Part shown: positions 18,252 through 26,740 of the stretch, in pieces
How positions within the stretch are numbered: position 1 is the first letter of the stretch
Layout of the letters: every line of letters begins with the position of its first letter
Source of the DNA: a virus
DNA: 50,448 nucleotides
IMG/VR virus record: IMGVR_UViG_3300046777_001448
Coordinates: 1-50,448 of that record
Strand: one strand, 5' to 3'
The notes under the pieces: generated by a model
The model's input: the letters and a program-made list of their open reading frames with translations, nothing else
The model's database searches: none
Told to the model about the DNA's origin: nothing
Translations under genes and position numbers: made by a program

Positions 18252-18626
18252 ATGTTGTACAATAATGCAGCTAGCTACAATAGTGAGAGCATTAGTTATC
18301 AGGGATCATTAAGATTAAATGTTCCATCAATTAACAATAGCCTTGCTTTTAATAGTCTTACTTTAAGTGATATAACTGTAGTAATTTCTTTAAATGAAGA
18401 CTTTACCAACTATACAACTATTGGGACCGTTACTTTAGAATATGTAGAATCTGGCATAATTACGCTTGAAGTATCTGAACAGCAAGCAAATGCCCTATCT
18501 CAAGCTCAGGTTGTATATATAAATACAGATTCCGAGGTTAGTTTTGAGCTATTGGCTTCTGGTGGCTCATTTAGCTCAATGGAAATTGTTCAGGTTTCGT
18601 ACTCTGGAGAAATATCCGTTAGTTAA
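18252..18626 (+). CDS. Small beta-rich protein of unknown function
   Basis: 124 residues, ATG 18252 with only a weak purine-rich site upstream. Beta-rich and Ser-rich ('SISYQGSLRLNVPSIN', 'ITVVISLNEDFTNYTTIGTVTLEY', 'VVYINTDSEVSFELL'), with no charged cluster or membrane helix. It sits before the neck genes and has its own possible promoter motif. A small capsid or neck accessory is possible; no family recognised. Confidence 0.5.
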   Translation: MLYNNAASYNSESISYQGSLRLNVPSINNSLAFNSLTLSDITVVISLNEDFTNYTTIGTVTLEYVESGIITLEVSEQQANALSQAQVVYINTDSEVSFELLASGGSFSSMEIVQVSYSGEISVS

Positions 18627-18639
18627 TAGTGCTATTTAG

Positions 18640-18648
18640 TGGTACTAT
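18640..18648 (+). promoter_or_regulatory. Extended -10 promoter candidate before neck genes
   Basis: TGGTACTAT: TG at 18640-18641, one base, TACTAT at 18643-18648. It lies 27 bases before the ATG at 18676. No -35 match is visible. Confidence 0.4.
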
Positions 18649-18675
18649 TACAATACATTTATAGTGGAGAAAATA

Positions 18676-19566
18676 ATGAATGGTGACGTATTAGTAAATA
18701 ATACAGTAAGAATTAAAGTTAAATTTATAGACATTAGTTCTGAAGGAGCTCAGGTAGAGGCTAACCCTACATATGTAGTCGTTAAAATATTGGATGCTGA
18801 CAATGTAGAGATAATTTCTACTCAGGCCACTGAATTATCTTCTTCCGAATACTATTATGACTTTACCCCAACAGAAGCTGGAGAGTACAAAGTATCATTC
18901 ATCGGAACAATGGAAGATACCAGTTTTATAACAGTTAATCAACAACTATACGTAAGCACTCCAACCGATGAATATAAGCCACTAATAACACTAAGACATG
19001 AAGAGACAATAACTTTTGCAGCAGATGTAGAACCACTGTATTTAAATCCAGAAGAACTTTTAGCATATTTTCCAGAAGCTTCATTAATGGAAATAGGTGA
19101 AATAGTCCACTATTATTCATTAGAAGTTAAGCAAATGTATTCTTATACAGACGACATAACTGGTTCTGATATTGGATTTAATGTTTTAGAATACATAAAA
19201 GCAGCAACAGCATGTGAGCTAAGTAGGACATACAGTTATGGTGGCGACGATGAAATGTCAATAGGCTTAGGCGATTTAACTGTATCAACCAGGTCTTTGC
19301 CTAGATCTCAAATTACTAGAGGAAACGCTACAACTTGGTGTCAAATTGCAGCAGCTTTGAGAAAAGAAATATTAGCAGGCAAGGTTGGACCAAAAGGATT
19401 TCAACCAAAAGGTCTACCTATTTCTATTACTCAAAAACCAAGAAATTACGATCCTCAGACAGGTAAAACTATATACCTTGGAGACAGAGATCTATATGGC
19501 CCAGGAGAAAAAGTTCTTAGAGAAGAAGACCCAATGCCTAAGAGGGGTCTAAGAAGTTATGATTAA
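18676..19566 (+). CDS. Head-tail adaptor candidate with N-terminal Ig-like domain
   Basis: 296 residues from ATG 18676, five bases after GGAGA; a GTG at 18664 in the same frame would overlap the SD and is rejected. Residues ~1-95 are an Ig-like beta domain ('NNTVRIKVKFIDISSEGAQV', 'YDFTPTEAGEYKVSFIGTM'). Residues ~115-200 are helical: 'LNPEELLAYFPEASLMEIGEIV' and 'FNVLEYIKAATACELSRTY', the bundle expected of gp6/gp15-type adaptors below the portal. A basic C-terminal tail ('RGLRSYD') could reach into the portal. It overlaps the next gene (a stopper candidate) by 8 bases. Neck position and gene order support the call; sequence alone is not decisive. Confidence 0.6.
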   Translation: MNGDVLVNNTVRIKVKFIDISSEGAQVEANPTYVVVKILDADNVEIISTQATELSSSEYYYDFTPTEAGEYKVSFIGTMEDTSFITVNQQLYVSTPTDEYKPLITLRHEETITFAADVEPLYLNPEELLAYFPEASLMEIGEIVHYYSLEVKQMYSYTDDITGSDIGFNVLEYIKAATACELSRTYSYGGDDEMSIGLGDLTVSTRSLPRSQITRGNATTWCQIAAALRKEILAGKVGPKGFQPKGLPISITQKPRNYDPQTGKTIYLGDRDLYGPGEKVLREEDPMPKRGLRSYD

Positions 19567-19933
19567 TCTCGAAAAAACTTTTAGAGGAATTCTAAAAGAA
19601 TGGGGATATGATGTTTATATACAGAGAAAATTATTCAATGGTAATTACTCAGATTCATTAGAAAGAGTAACTACAAGAAGCGTTTTCCCAAATGGAAAAG
19701 TAAACAGTCAATCAAAACAAGAAGAAGATGAAGGAATTGTAACTAATTCTGATATCGTTTATTATTTTGAGTCAGAAGTAAACCCGCAAGAAGGCGACAG
19801 AATATACGAAAAGTTACCAAATGCTTACGGAAAACAAACTATCTATACCATAGATACAGCATCTCCAATGAGAGGTAGAATGGGTAAAATAGTATTCTGG
19901 ACAGTTGGCGCAACAAGGGATAAGCAGGTTTAA
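19559..19933 (+). CDS. Head-closure / stopper candidate
   Basis: 124 residues. 'INLEKTFRGILKEWGYDVYIQRK' at the N-terminus and a central beta region ('SDIVYYFESEVNPQEGDRIYE', 'KIVFWTVGAT') look like the small stopper proteins that seal the portal-adaptor channel (SPP1 gp16 type: an N-terminal helix and a beta-barrel with a gating loop). It overlaps the adaptor candidate by 8 bases and its stop is one base from the next GTG. Role inferred from size, pattern and order. Confidence 0.5.
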   Translation: MINLEKTFRGILKEWGYDVYIQRKLFNGNYSDSLERVTTRSVFPNGKVNSQSKQEEDEGIVTNSDIVYYFESEVNPQEGDRIYEKLPNAYGKQTIYTIDTASPMRGRMGKIVFWTVGATRDKQV

Positions 19934-19934
19934 T

Positions 19935-21530
19935 GTGTTAGTAGTATCAAGAGGCCAAAGCGTTTCCTTTAAAATGCTTTTTGCTGCAGACGGAGAAGTC
20001 TATGATCCAATAGCTCAAGCTATACCAGAAGATGTAACCATTGGTGTAGTTAGAGGGGATAGTCTTTCTGGTTCTGTGATATTGAATCCAATATCATACT
20101 TGAACACACACGCAACGCCAGATACTTCTATTTACATTGAAAAGACTAACAATTCTGAATTTATATTTCACTATAAAGTTCCAGAAGGTATATTTCCTGG
20201 TCCATATACAATAATAGCAAAAACTGTAAAATCTGGTTTGCCGCTAGTTATTGAAACTAGATTTCAAGTTAAAGAAACTATATACGAACCAAATCCAACA
20301 GTAGTAACTGGAAATAAATCAAGTGTTATTTCATATAAGCCAACTTATCAAGATTTATCTTCTTCAAATACAAGTTCAATACTTTTAATAGGTCACGCAG
20401 ACAGACTACAAATAAATAATCCAATAAAAATTAAGTCCATACAAAGTGCGATAGATTTATTGGGAGCTAATACAAATAGCCCATTGTTAAGAGGCGTATT
20501 GGACGCTTACGATGCAGGTGCCAGAGATATCTTCATATGTGCAGCCGCACCAATGTCAGAGTATATTGCCGATGTCGATCAAAGAAATACTCAATATAAT
20601 TATTTTAACTTAGGTGACGCAACGCCATCATATCAAACATTCTATGAAAAATATTATCAAAGATTAGAAGAAACATATTCTGTAATTAAAACATTAGACT
20701 TTATAGATATCGTAGTTCCATTGGAAGCTTCAATTATAAGAACTGGTTCTGTAGATTTTATTACACAATTAGCTAATTACTGTAGTGATTTCCATGATGA
20801 AACTGGTTATGTTCAAATCGGAATAATAGGATCAAGAACTAATGGACTTAACTCCTCAGATATTAGCACAATTGAATCAAATAATATTTTGAAAAATAAA
20901 TTTACAACATACTCATATTCTGGAGAAATTTCTTCAGATAAAGGTAGATATATTGTTCCGGTTTATGGAGAAGCAACATTCTCTCATAGCTTCTTTCAGA
21001 CAACATATACTAACTCTGTTGTTGCTGCGGTTGCTGGAATGATAGCTTCTACTCAATTAAATATTGGTTTGATAAGAAAAAGAATTCCAGGAGCCATGGC
21101 TTTATATGGTTCAGAATTCACAAACCAAGAAGTAAATAGATTAGAATCAATTGGCATAAATACAATATACAAGAGCAATAAAGCTAGAAGAGGAACACCT
21201 TTCCAGGTATATTTAAGTAATGATTATACTATGTCTGATATGACTTCAGTATTTTCTAAACTTCCACAACTAAGACTGGCAGGACTTCTTGCTAGTGAAG
21301 TAAAAAATGCAAGTTATAAAGCAATAGGAAGATTTAATTATGATAAAGTTGTTTCTGATATAAGTAATATTTTAATAAATTTAAAAAACAATCAAATTAT
21401 ATCTAATTTTGAATTTAAAGCAGTACCATCTCAAACAAATAAAGGTGTTATAATTTTATATATAAATGTAATATCTTCATTAGGACTAAAGAAGATAAGC
21501 TTATCTCTATCGGCAGGACCAGGAGCTTAA
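19935..21530 (+). CDS. Sheath-like protein with extra N-terminal domain (paralogue of main sheath)
   Basis: 531 residues from GTG 19935, placed right after the preceding stop (TAATGTG); a TTG at 19905 lies in the stopper gene and is less likely. Residues ~1-115 are an Ig/BppU-like beta domain ('VSRGQSVSFKMLFAADGEVYDP', 'IFPGPYTIIAKTV'). Residues ~130-531 follow the contractile-sheath plan: a Rossmann-like insertion ('DIFICAAAPMSEYIADVDQ', 'LDFIDIVVPLEASII'), 'SVVAAVAGMIASTQ' and the C-terminal wing strands ending 'GVIILYINVISSLGLKKISLSLS'. The main sheath is encoded at 22452. This copy, placed with the neck genes, may cap the sheath at the neck or begin it. It is not a truncated pseudogene. 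Confidence 0.7.
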   Translation: MLVVSRGQSVSFKMLFAADGEVYDPIAQAIPEDVTIGVVRGDSLSGSVILNPISYLNTHATPDTSIYIEKTNNSEFIFHYKVPEGIFPGPYTIIAKTVKSGLPLVIETRFQVKETIYEPNPTVVTGNKSSVISYKPTYQDLSSSNTSSILLIGHADRLQINNPIKIKSIQSAIDLLGANTNSPLLRGVLDAYDAGARDIFICAAAPMSEYIADVDQRNTQYNYFNLGDATPSYQTFYEKYYQRLEETYSVIKTLDFIDIVVPLEASIIRTGSVDFITQLANYCSDFHDETGYVQIGIIGSRTNGLNSSDISTIESNNILKNKFTTYSYSGEISSDKGRYIVPVYGEATFSHSFFQTTYTNSVVAAVAGMIASTQLNIGLIRKRIPGAMALYGSEFTNQEVNRLESIGINTIYKSNKARRGTPFQVYLSNDYTMSDMTSVFSKLPQLRLAGLLASEVKNASYKAIGRFNYDKVVSDISNILINLKNNQIISNFEFKAVPSQTNKGVIILYINVISSLGLKKISLSLSAGPGA

Positions 21531-21531
21531 T

Positions 21532-22338
21532 ATGACACAATGGCGTTGGCAAAGAGGTTTTCCTGGTTTTGGATCTATTAAATCTTACTCTAGAGTCAAG
21601 TTTGGTGAACCGCTTCAGGCAGAAGGAAATTTAAGCTATCTTGAGTTCATAGCAGCAGTTAAAGCTCTATGGGAAGAATCATACCCAATGTATCCCATTA
21701 AACCAACTGCAACCTCAGATAACGCCTTTACATGGTATAACAAAGACGCTGCAGATCCAATAACTGGAGAAGTTGTTGGAGCTTGGGAAAATACAGATGC
21801 AATAATAACATATGGTTTAGAATTAAGAAAATCTCACACAGTAGAACCAAAACCTAGAATGAGATATTCTTATCCAAAAGATAAAATAATGATATATGGT
21901 CAAAGATTTCAGAACGTAGTCTCTTTTAGCGCCATCTCACCCATTGGAAAAAGATTTGATGGCGATTCAGCAAATATAAATAATGACCACGATAATGCCT
22001 ATGTGGTTGAATCTTTAATTGAATCGTTCGAAGATTTTATGCTTGAATATACTCCTATATTTAAAAGAATAGGCGCTGCAGAACTTGTATACGCTAGAAG
22101 GTTGTCTGACAGTGAAGTTGGTAGGCAGGCTTCAGATGTGCATAAAAGAACAGTAACCTACATGTTGACTACTGAAAAGCTATATGGCGCAGACATCGAT
22201 ACAATCGAAAGAATAGCCGTAGATGTCAGAACCTATATGGCTGTAGAAGAATCCCTTCTACAGCAAAGTACTCCAAACTATGAGAATGTAGAATTAAATA
22301 TTATAGATTTGGATCAATCTGCCACTCCAAATCTATAA
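21532..22338 (+). CDS. Tail terminator / completion candidate
   Basis: 268 residues, starting one base after the sheath-like gene with AGGAGC upstream. It contains 'LSYLEFIAAVKALWEESYPMYPIKPT' and a later alpha/beta part 'VESLIESFEDFMLEYTPIFKRIGAAELVYARRLSD' (split by my count at ~160-200), with 'HKRTVTYMLTTEKLY', a beta strand typical of small tail-terminator folds. Its position between neck genes and the main sheath fits a terminator that ends tube and sheath growth. It is larger than most terminators, so a fused or specialised neck protein is also possible. Confidence 0.45.
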   Translation: MTQWRWQRGFPGFGSIKSYSRVKFGEPLQAEGNLSYLEFIAAVKALWEESYPMYPIKPTATSDNAFTWYNKDAADPITGEVVGAWENTDAIITYGLELRKSHTVEPKPRMRYSYPKDKIMIYGQRFQNVVSFSAISPIGKRFDGDSANINNDHDNAYVVESLIESFEDFMLEYTPIFKRIGAAELVYARRLSDSEVGRQASDVHKRTVTYMLTTEKLYGADIDTIERIAVDVRTYMAVEESLLQQSTPNYENVELNIIDLDQSATPNL

Positions 22339-22395
22339 ATAATTCTATAAATAATTACTCTACTGTCAGTATCGTAGTTATTTTTATAAGTTACT

Positions 22396-22404
22396 TGTTA
22401 CTAT
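22396..22404 (+). promoter_or_regulatory. Extended -10 promoter candidate before main sheath
   Basis: TGTTACTAT at 22396-22404 in a 113-base gap, 47 bases before the sheath ATG. It is identical to the 9-mer at 10316-10324 before the fibre block. No strong -35 is present. Confidence 0.45.
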
Positions 22405-22451
22405 TAGATGAGATTAACGAAAAAACGCTTAGTCGGAGGTTCAAAAATAAG

Positions 22452-23708
22452 ATGGCTATACCTGGTGTAACAACCCTAATCAGAGATCGCTTTTATAGCA
22501 TTTCTCGTCAAGAAACCCCAACCGGTCCAAAAATTGTGGCTATAGCCAAAAGAGGCGGATCCGCTACAGATTCAAGTAGAGTTCAGGATCTTGACGTAGT
22601 TCAAGCTACCACAGAAAAAGATGTCATTGACGTCTTTGGTGAAGGAAGCGATCTACACAAAGCATTCTTGGAGCTAGTAGCTGCGGGTGCACAAAGAATA
22701 TTTTTAGTTCCACTACCAGCTGATACAGAATTCAGTGACGCAGATGGAACTATCGAGAGCAGCTCATATGGTGGAACAGCTGCAGAACTTTTAACAGCAG
22801 CTTTCGCAGCTGCTGAGTCAGTTCTTCCAGACATTATCTTGCCATGGGGCAGAGGTGGAAACTCATCAGACTGGGATTCAACTGCTACTCCTAACACAGA
22901 TACTTTTGGTTTCATTGCAGACAACAGCACTACATTGAACAATAGCTGGATCAAAAAGATTGGTGAAAAGGTCAAGGAAATTTCCGAGAATACTCACCCT
23001 TGCATAGCTATCCTTGGAGTTGCTCCATATGACAGTAGTTCAAGCGAATCTATGACACCAGCTCAAGTTTCAACTCACCTTGGTCTTTCAAGTCTCTTGA
23101 GCAAGGAATTGTCAGGAATAAAAGATTACGGTCCATACGTAGTTGTTGTTGCAACAGAACTCAAGCCAACAGGATACGTATCAAAAGATGGTGATGACTA
23201 TGGCTACTCAAACGGAGCATCTGCTACTGCAGCTGCAATAAGTAGACTTTCTTCATACTCTGCTATAACAAACAAGCCAGCATACAATGTTCAGTCATTG
23301 CGCTATGTTCCAACAAGAACAATGCAAGAAACATTAGCTGGAAAAGGTGTTAACACCATTGTTCTTAACTTTAATAAGATTGCAGTATTTGGTGATGGCG
23401 TAACTTTTGCAAATGGAACATCTGATTTCATTAGATTATCAACTAAGAGAATTGTTGACGAGGCTGCAAATCTAGTTCGTCAAGCAACACAAAAATTTGT
23501 TGGAGAAGCATCAACTGTCCAGATGAGAAACTCTATGGAAACAGCAATTTCTTCAGCACTAAGAGGAATGCAACTTTTAGGTGCCGTTTTGGAAAGTGAT
23601 TTCAATGTAACTTACATTCCAAATGAAAATAAGGCGATTGTAGACCTCATACTCACACCTGCTTTTGAACTTAAGTCAATACAGGTGCAGCTAGCCATTA
23701 ACGTATAG
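22452..23708 (+). CDS. Main tail sheath protein
   Basis: 418 residues from ATG 22452 ('MAIPGVTTLIRDRFYSISRQ'), the usual short sheath N-terminus; the frame is open further up (22395) but GGAGG at 22435-22439 and family length support 22452. The plan is that of contractile sheaths: 'VVQATTEKDVIDVFGEGSDLHKAFLELVAAGA' at ~45-80, a variable insertion, then 'GASATAAAISRLSSYSA', 'GVNTIVLNF' and C-terminal 'NENKAIVDLILTPAFELKSI' (~390-410). Forms the outer contractile tube. Codon use is partly C-ending, in line with high expression. A tube gene follows after 24 bases. Confidence 0.88.
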   Translation: MAIPGVTTLIRDRFYSISRQETPTGPKIVAIAKRGGSATDSSRVQDLDVVQATTEKDVIDVFGEGSDLHKAFLELVAAGAQRIFLVPLPADTEFSDADGTIESSSYGGTAAELLTAAFAAAESVLPDIILPWGRGGNSSDWDSTATPNTDTFGFIADNSTTLNNSWIKKIGEKVKEISENTHPCIAILGVAPYDSSSSESMTPAQVSTHLGLSSLLSKELSGIKDYGPYVVVVATELKPTGYVSKDGDDYGYSNGASATAAAISRLSSYSAITNKPAYNVQSLRYVPTRTMQETLAGKGVNTIVLNFNKIAVFGDGVTFANGTSDFIRLSTKRIVDEAANLVRQATQKFVGEASTVQMRNSMETAISSALRGMQLLGAVLESDFNVTYIPNENKAIVDLILTPAFELKSIQVQLAINV

Positions 23709-23732
23709 TTAACCGAACGGAGGGTAATAAAA

Positions 23733-24407
23733 ATGGCAGAAAATAATTCAATCAATAAGTACCTCAATACTTATACTACCTTTTCAGGTGCAGACATCGT
23801 TGCAACATTTGGTGGCGTAGAAATAGGTGCACTATCTGGAATCACTTTCTCTGTAACAAGAGAGAAGGCTCCAATCTACACAATGGGCTCACCAAATCCA
23901 CGTTCATTCTCTAGAGGAAAGCGCGGAATTGCAGGATCATTAATCTTCACAGTATTTGATCGTCCAGCACTATACACAATGTTGGAAAAGAATTACTCAG
24001 CACAATCACCAATGAACTTCTACACAAGAGCACATAATACTCTTCCAGGAGATGATCATTCAGCAGGCAGAGGAATTCCAGGATTTGCAACCGCAAACAA
24101 TCCACTTGGATGGACAAAGGACGTTGTTAAAAAGACCCCTTATTACGCAGACCAAATTCCGCCATTTGATATTACAGTTACCTTTGTCAACGAATACGGC
24201 AATGCAGCTGCAAGATCAATCTATGGAGTTGAATTATTAAACGAAGGTTCAGGAGCTTCAATGGACGACATCGTTATTGAAGAAACAATGACCTACGTAG
24301 CTAGAGAACTCGGTCCAATGTATACTATCCAGGTTGATAGAAACAATGACGCTACTCTATCTGATCCTTCCAGAAATGGTTTGAATACAGAAATAATTCG
24401 TCCATAA
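23733..24407 (+). CDS. Main tail tube protein
   Basis: 224 residues; SD GGAGGG. It directly follows the sheath gene, the standard order. 'SGADIVATFGGVEIGALSGITFSVTREK' opens the beta-barrel (~18-45), then 'RGKRGIAGSLIFTVFDRPALY' (~68-88), 'PPFDITVTFVNEYGN' and 'DIVIEETMTYVARELGPM' (~180-197). These pieces recur in the next two genes, so this is the founder of a three-member family; it has C-rich codons and a terminator after it, both consistent with the abundant tube subunit. Confidence 0.85.
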   Translation: MAENNSINKYLNTYTTFSGADIVATFGGVEIGALSGITFSVTREKAPIYTMGSPNPRSFSRGKRGIAGSLIFTVFDRPALYTMLEKNYSAQSPMNFYTRAHNTLPGDDHSAGRGIPGFATANNPLGWTKDVVKKTPYYADQIPPFDITVTFVNEYGNAAARSIYGVELLNEGSGASMDDIVIEETMTYVARELGPMYTIQVDRNNDATLSDPSRNGLNTEIIRP

Positions 24408-24429
24408 TTTTTAATTAAATTAGTTAGGT

Positions 24430-24470
24430 AATGGTGCACGGGGGCTAGTCTTCGTGCACCATTATTATTT
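24430..24470 (+). terminator. Intrinsic terminator after tail tube gene
   Basis: AATGGTGCACG (24430-24440) pairs perfectly with CGTGCACCATT (24453-24463) across a 12-base loop, followed by ATTATTT. It separates the abundant sheath and tube genes from their lower-expression paralogues. Confidence 0.75.
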
Positions 24471-24482
24471 ACAGGAGAAATA

Positions 24483-25193
24483 ATGCCCGTCATAAATGCT
24501 CAAAAAATATCAAATTCAAGTTTATCGGATAATAAAGAATCAGATAATCCATTGTTGTCGAATATATCTTATTCTGGAGCAGACATTGTTGCCACAATGA
24601 TAGTGCCAATAATTGGTAGAGATGGAAAGATACAAAGTAATGGAGACGTGATAGAACTTGGTAGCCTTCAAACAGTTTCTTATTCTATACACAGAGAAAA
24701 TACACCCATAAGAACAATAGGGCATTCTAATGTTAGAGGATTTGTAAAAGGCGCAAGAACCATTGCTGGATCTTTAATATTTACTGTTTTTAATGAGTAT
24801 GCATTTTATCAAATCCAACAATATAGAAATTATTTATCCGACCAAAAAGGTTTCTTTGCTCCACTAGCGGACATGCTACCTCCGTTTGATCTTGTATTTA
24901 CTTTCTTTAATGAATATGGTGTTTCATCTAAAATGAAGATTTTTGGAGTTACTATAGTAGACGAAGGTCAAACGATGTCTATTGATGACTTAATAACTGA
25001 ACAAACTTACAGTTATATGGCTAGAGGAATACAGCCTATGGTACATGTTGTTGGCGACAAAGAAAAAATAACTGCTACCGAAGAGTTCCAAAGAATTGTA
25101 GATCAAACAAATAAAAATATATTTGGAGATAATACACAAGGTCAAGTATCTACGTTGTATAATAATTTTGTAGAAGATGTATATGGAGCTTAA
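24483..25193 (+). CDS. Tail tube paralogue 2
   Basis: 236 residues; AGGAGA before ATG. It shares 'SGADIVAT', 'RTIAGSLIFTVFNEYAFY', 'PPFDLVFTFFNEYG' and 'DEGQTMSIDDLITEQTYSYMARGIQPM' with the main tube protein. It has an insertion after the first strand ('VPIIGRDGKIQSNGDVIELG') and a longer C-terminus. AGA-type codons and position behind a terminator suggest lower output. By analogy with T4, where tube-initiating proteins gp48 and gp54 share the tube fold, it may begin or cap the tube at the baseplate. The analogy is structural; the exact position is inference. Confidence 0.75.
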   Translation: MPVINAQKISNSSLSDNKESDNPLLSNISYSGADIVATMIVPIIGRDGKIQSNGDVIELGSLQTVSYSIHRENTPIRTIGHSNVRGFVKGARTIAGSLIFTVFNEYAFYQIQQYRNYLSDQKGFFAPLADMLPPFDLVFTFFNEYGVSSKMKIFGVTIVDEGQTMSIDDLITEQTYSYMARGIQPMVHVVGDKEKITATEEFQRIVDQTNKNIFGDNTQGQVSTLYNNFVEDVYGA

Positions 25194-25196
25194 ATA

Positions 25197-26180
25197 ATGT
25201 CATACAGTGCTAATCAGAGCAACTGGCCTAATGATAGGGCTTTTGATCCACTATCTGAAAGCTTAGATAAAGTATGGGCTGGTGGATCGCAAAGAAGCGA
25301 TAGAGACGCAAGGTTCAGTAATTATTACGATTATTATTTTTCTGGTGAAGATGTAAAGATATACATCGATGGATTATTTGAACCTAAGCACGAATTAGAT
25401 ATAGGTGCATTTGCATATTCTATAAAACAAGAAAAGCAACCGCTATATGGCTTCTGGTCTTATAACTATGACGCAATGCTCTATGGGACTAGATTAATTA
25501 CTGGAGAATTTACTGTTTACACAAGATATCCAAGAAGGATGACAGATCTCTTGGAAGAAGCAGCAAAAGTAAGATCAGAAAATCCTACTCCAAAAGCAAA
25601 AGTAAACAATGTAATTTCAACTCTTAGACCAAGTTCCATTCAAACAAGTGGATCTTCTACAACTCAAATAACTGTAGAAGATGATGAAAAAAATATTCAA
25701 AAATATTGGGCTCAGAGTCAATTGGATAGAGTTACATCAGATAATGGTTTCGTAAAAAATGTTAAAGATTCAGGGCACAATATATTTAGTGCACACCCTC
25801 CTTTTAACTTTATTATAATATATGGAGCACAAGAAGCTTCTCTAAGTCCAATGAATTATTCTAGTTCCATAGATAGTCGTGAAGTAGATAATTTGGACAG
25901 AATGTTAATGTCAGACACTAATGAAAGATTAGTTAAGATAGATAATATAGCTAGCCCAATGAAAGTTGTAGTACAAGAGGTTAATTTAATTTCAATGTCC
26001 ACAATGTACTCACCAGGTGGTCAGCCATTAGCAGAAAATTATCAATTTATGGCAAGAGATTTCTATATGACAGAAGCTGATTTAGGATTTATAAAGAATC
26101 TTAAAACAACAGTTACTTCAGAATCAGAGTCTAATAAGTCTGATAATGTACAGAGTACAACAACAAACCAACAATCATAG
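25197..26180 (+). CDS. Tail tube paralogue 3
   Basis: 327 residues, 3 bases after paralogue 2. The family frame is still visible: 'FSGEDVKIYIDG' , 'LDIGAFAYSIKQEKQPLYGF', 'YGTRLITGEFTVYTRYP', 'HPPFNFIIIYG' and 'PLAENYQFMARDFYMTEADL'. It carries a large insertion (~residues 125-195, polar and Ser/Thr/Gln-rich) and a Ser/Asn/Gln-rich disordered C-terminus. More diverged than paralogue 2, it is a good candidate for a baseplate-proximal ring that adapts the tube to the hub. It is followed by a consensus promoter. Confidence 0.7.
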   Translation: MSYSANQSNWPNDRAFDPLSESLDKVWAGGSQRSDRDARFSNYYDYYFSGEDVKIYIDGLFEPKHELDIGAFAYSIKQEKQPLYGFWSYNYDAMLYGTRLITGEFTVYTRYPRRMTDLLEEAAKVRSENPTPKAKVNNVISTLRPSSIQTSGSSTTQITVEDDEKNIQKYWAQSQLDRVTSDNGFVKNVKDSGHNIFSAHPPFNFIIIYGAQEASLSPMNYSSSIDSREVDNLDRMLMSDTNERLVKIDNIASPMKVVVQEVNLISMSTMYSPGGQPLAENYQFMARDFYMTEADLGFIKNLKTTVTSESESNKSDNVQSTTTNQQS

Positions 26181-26183
26181 TGG

Positions 26184-26212
26184 TTGATTAAAATATAAAA
26201 CAAATGTATAAT
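26184..26212 (+). promoter_or_regulatory. Sigma70-type promoter before tail chaperones
   Basis: TTGATT (26184-26189), a 17-base spacer and a perfect TATAAT (26207-26212), 32 bases before the ATG at 26245. It should drive the chaperone, tape-measure and hub genes. Confidence 0.7.
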
Positions 26213-26244
26213 GTTATTTGATTATTATTCAATAAGGAGAATAT

Positions 26245-26736
26245 ATGTCAGAAAAAAGAAAAGTAGTAGTTTCTTCGAATGAAGAGTTGGCACAAGAACT
26301 TGCTGCAGATGAAGCTTTGGTTATTGAACAAGTAGAAGATCAAGAAGAAGAGATTAATAGAGTAGAAGATCTTCCAGATGAAGAAGAAATTTGGGAAGAT
26401 GGACCAACTGCTGGAATGGTTAAGCAGTGGAAAGAACATTTTGGAGAAGTATACGTTACTTCGATAACTTTCGATAAGCACATTGCTTGGAGAGTTTTAA
26501 CTAGATTAGAATATAAGAATATAGTTAAGAAAATGGAACAACTTATTCAAGCTGGACAGTTATCTTCTGCAGAAGCAAATATGTGGAACGAAGAAGCAAT
26601 AGCTGAAACATGCATACTATATCCTTCTTATGACAGAATAGAAATGAACGGCGTAATGGCTGGCGTTCCTTCTTTGATTGCTCAAGAAGTATTGGAAGCT
26701 TCTGGTTTCGTTGCATTAGAGGTTAGACAGTTATAA
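26245..26736 (+). CDS. Tail assembly chaperone 1
   Basis: 163 residues; AAGGAG before ATG. Acidic N-terminus (residues 15-55, Glu/Asp-rich), then a helical domain: 'FDKHIAWRVLTRLEYKNIVKKM', 'EEAIAETCILYPSYDRIEM' and 'VPSLIAQEVLEASGF'. It lies just before another chaperone-like gene and the first tape-measure-size gene, the invariant position of chaperones (lambda gpG/gpGT type) that coat the tape measure during tail assembly. No slippery heptamer or overlap with the next gene is apparent, so the two are probably made separately. Confidence 0.75.
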   Translation: MSEKRKVVVSSNEELAQELAADEALVIEQVEDQEEEINRVEDLPDEEEIWEDGPTAGMVKQWKEHFGEVYVTSITFDKHIAWRVLTRLEYKNIVKKMEQLIQAGQLSSAEANMWNEEAIAETCILYPSYDRIEMNGVMAGVPSLIAQEVLEASGFVALEVRQL

Positions 26737-26740
26737 AAAT

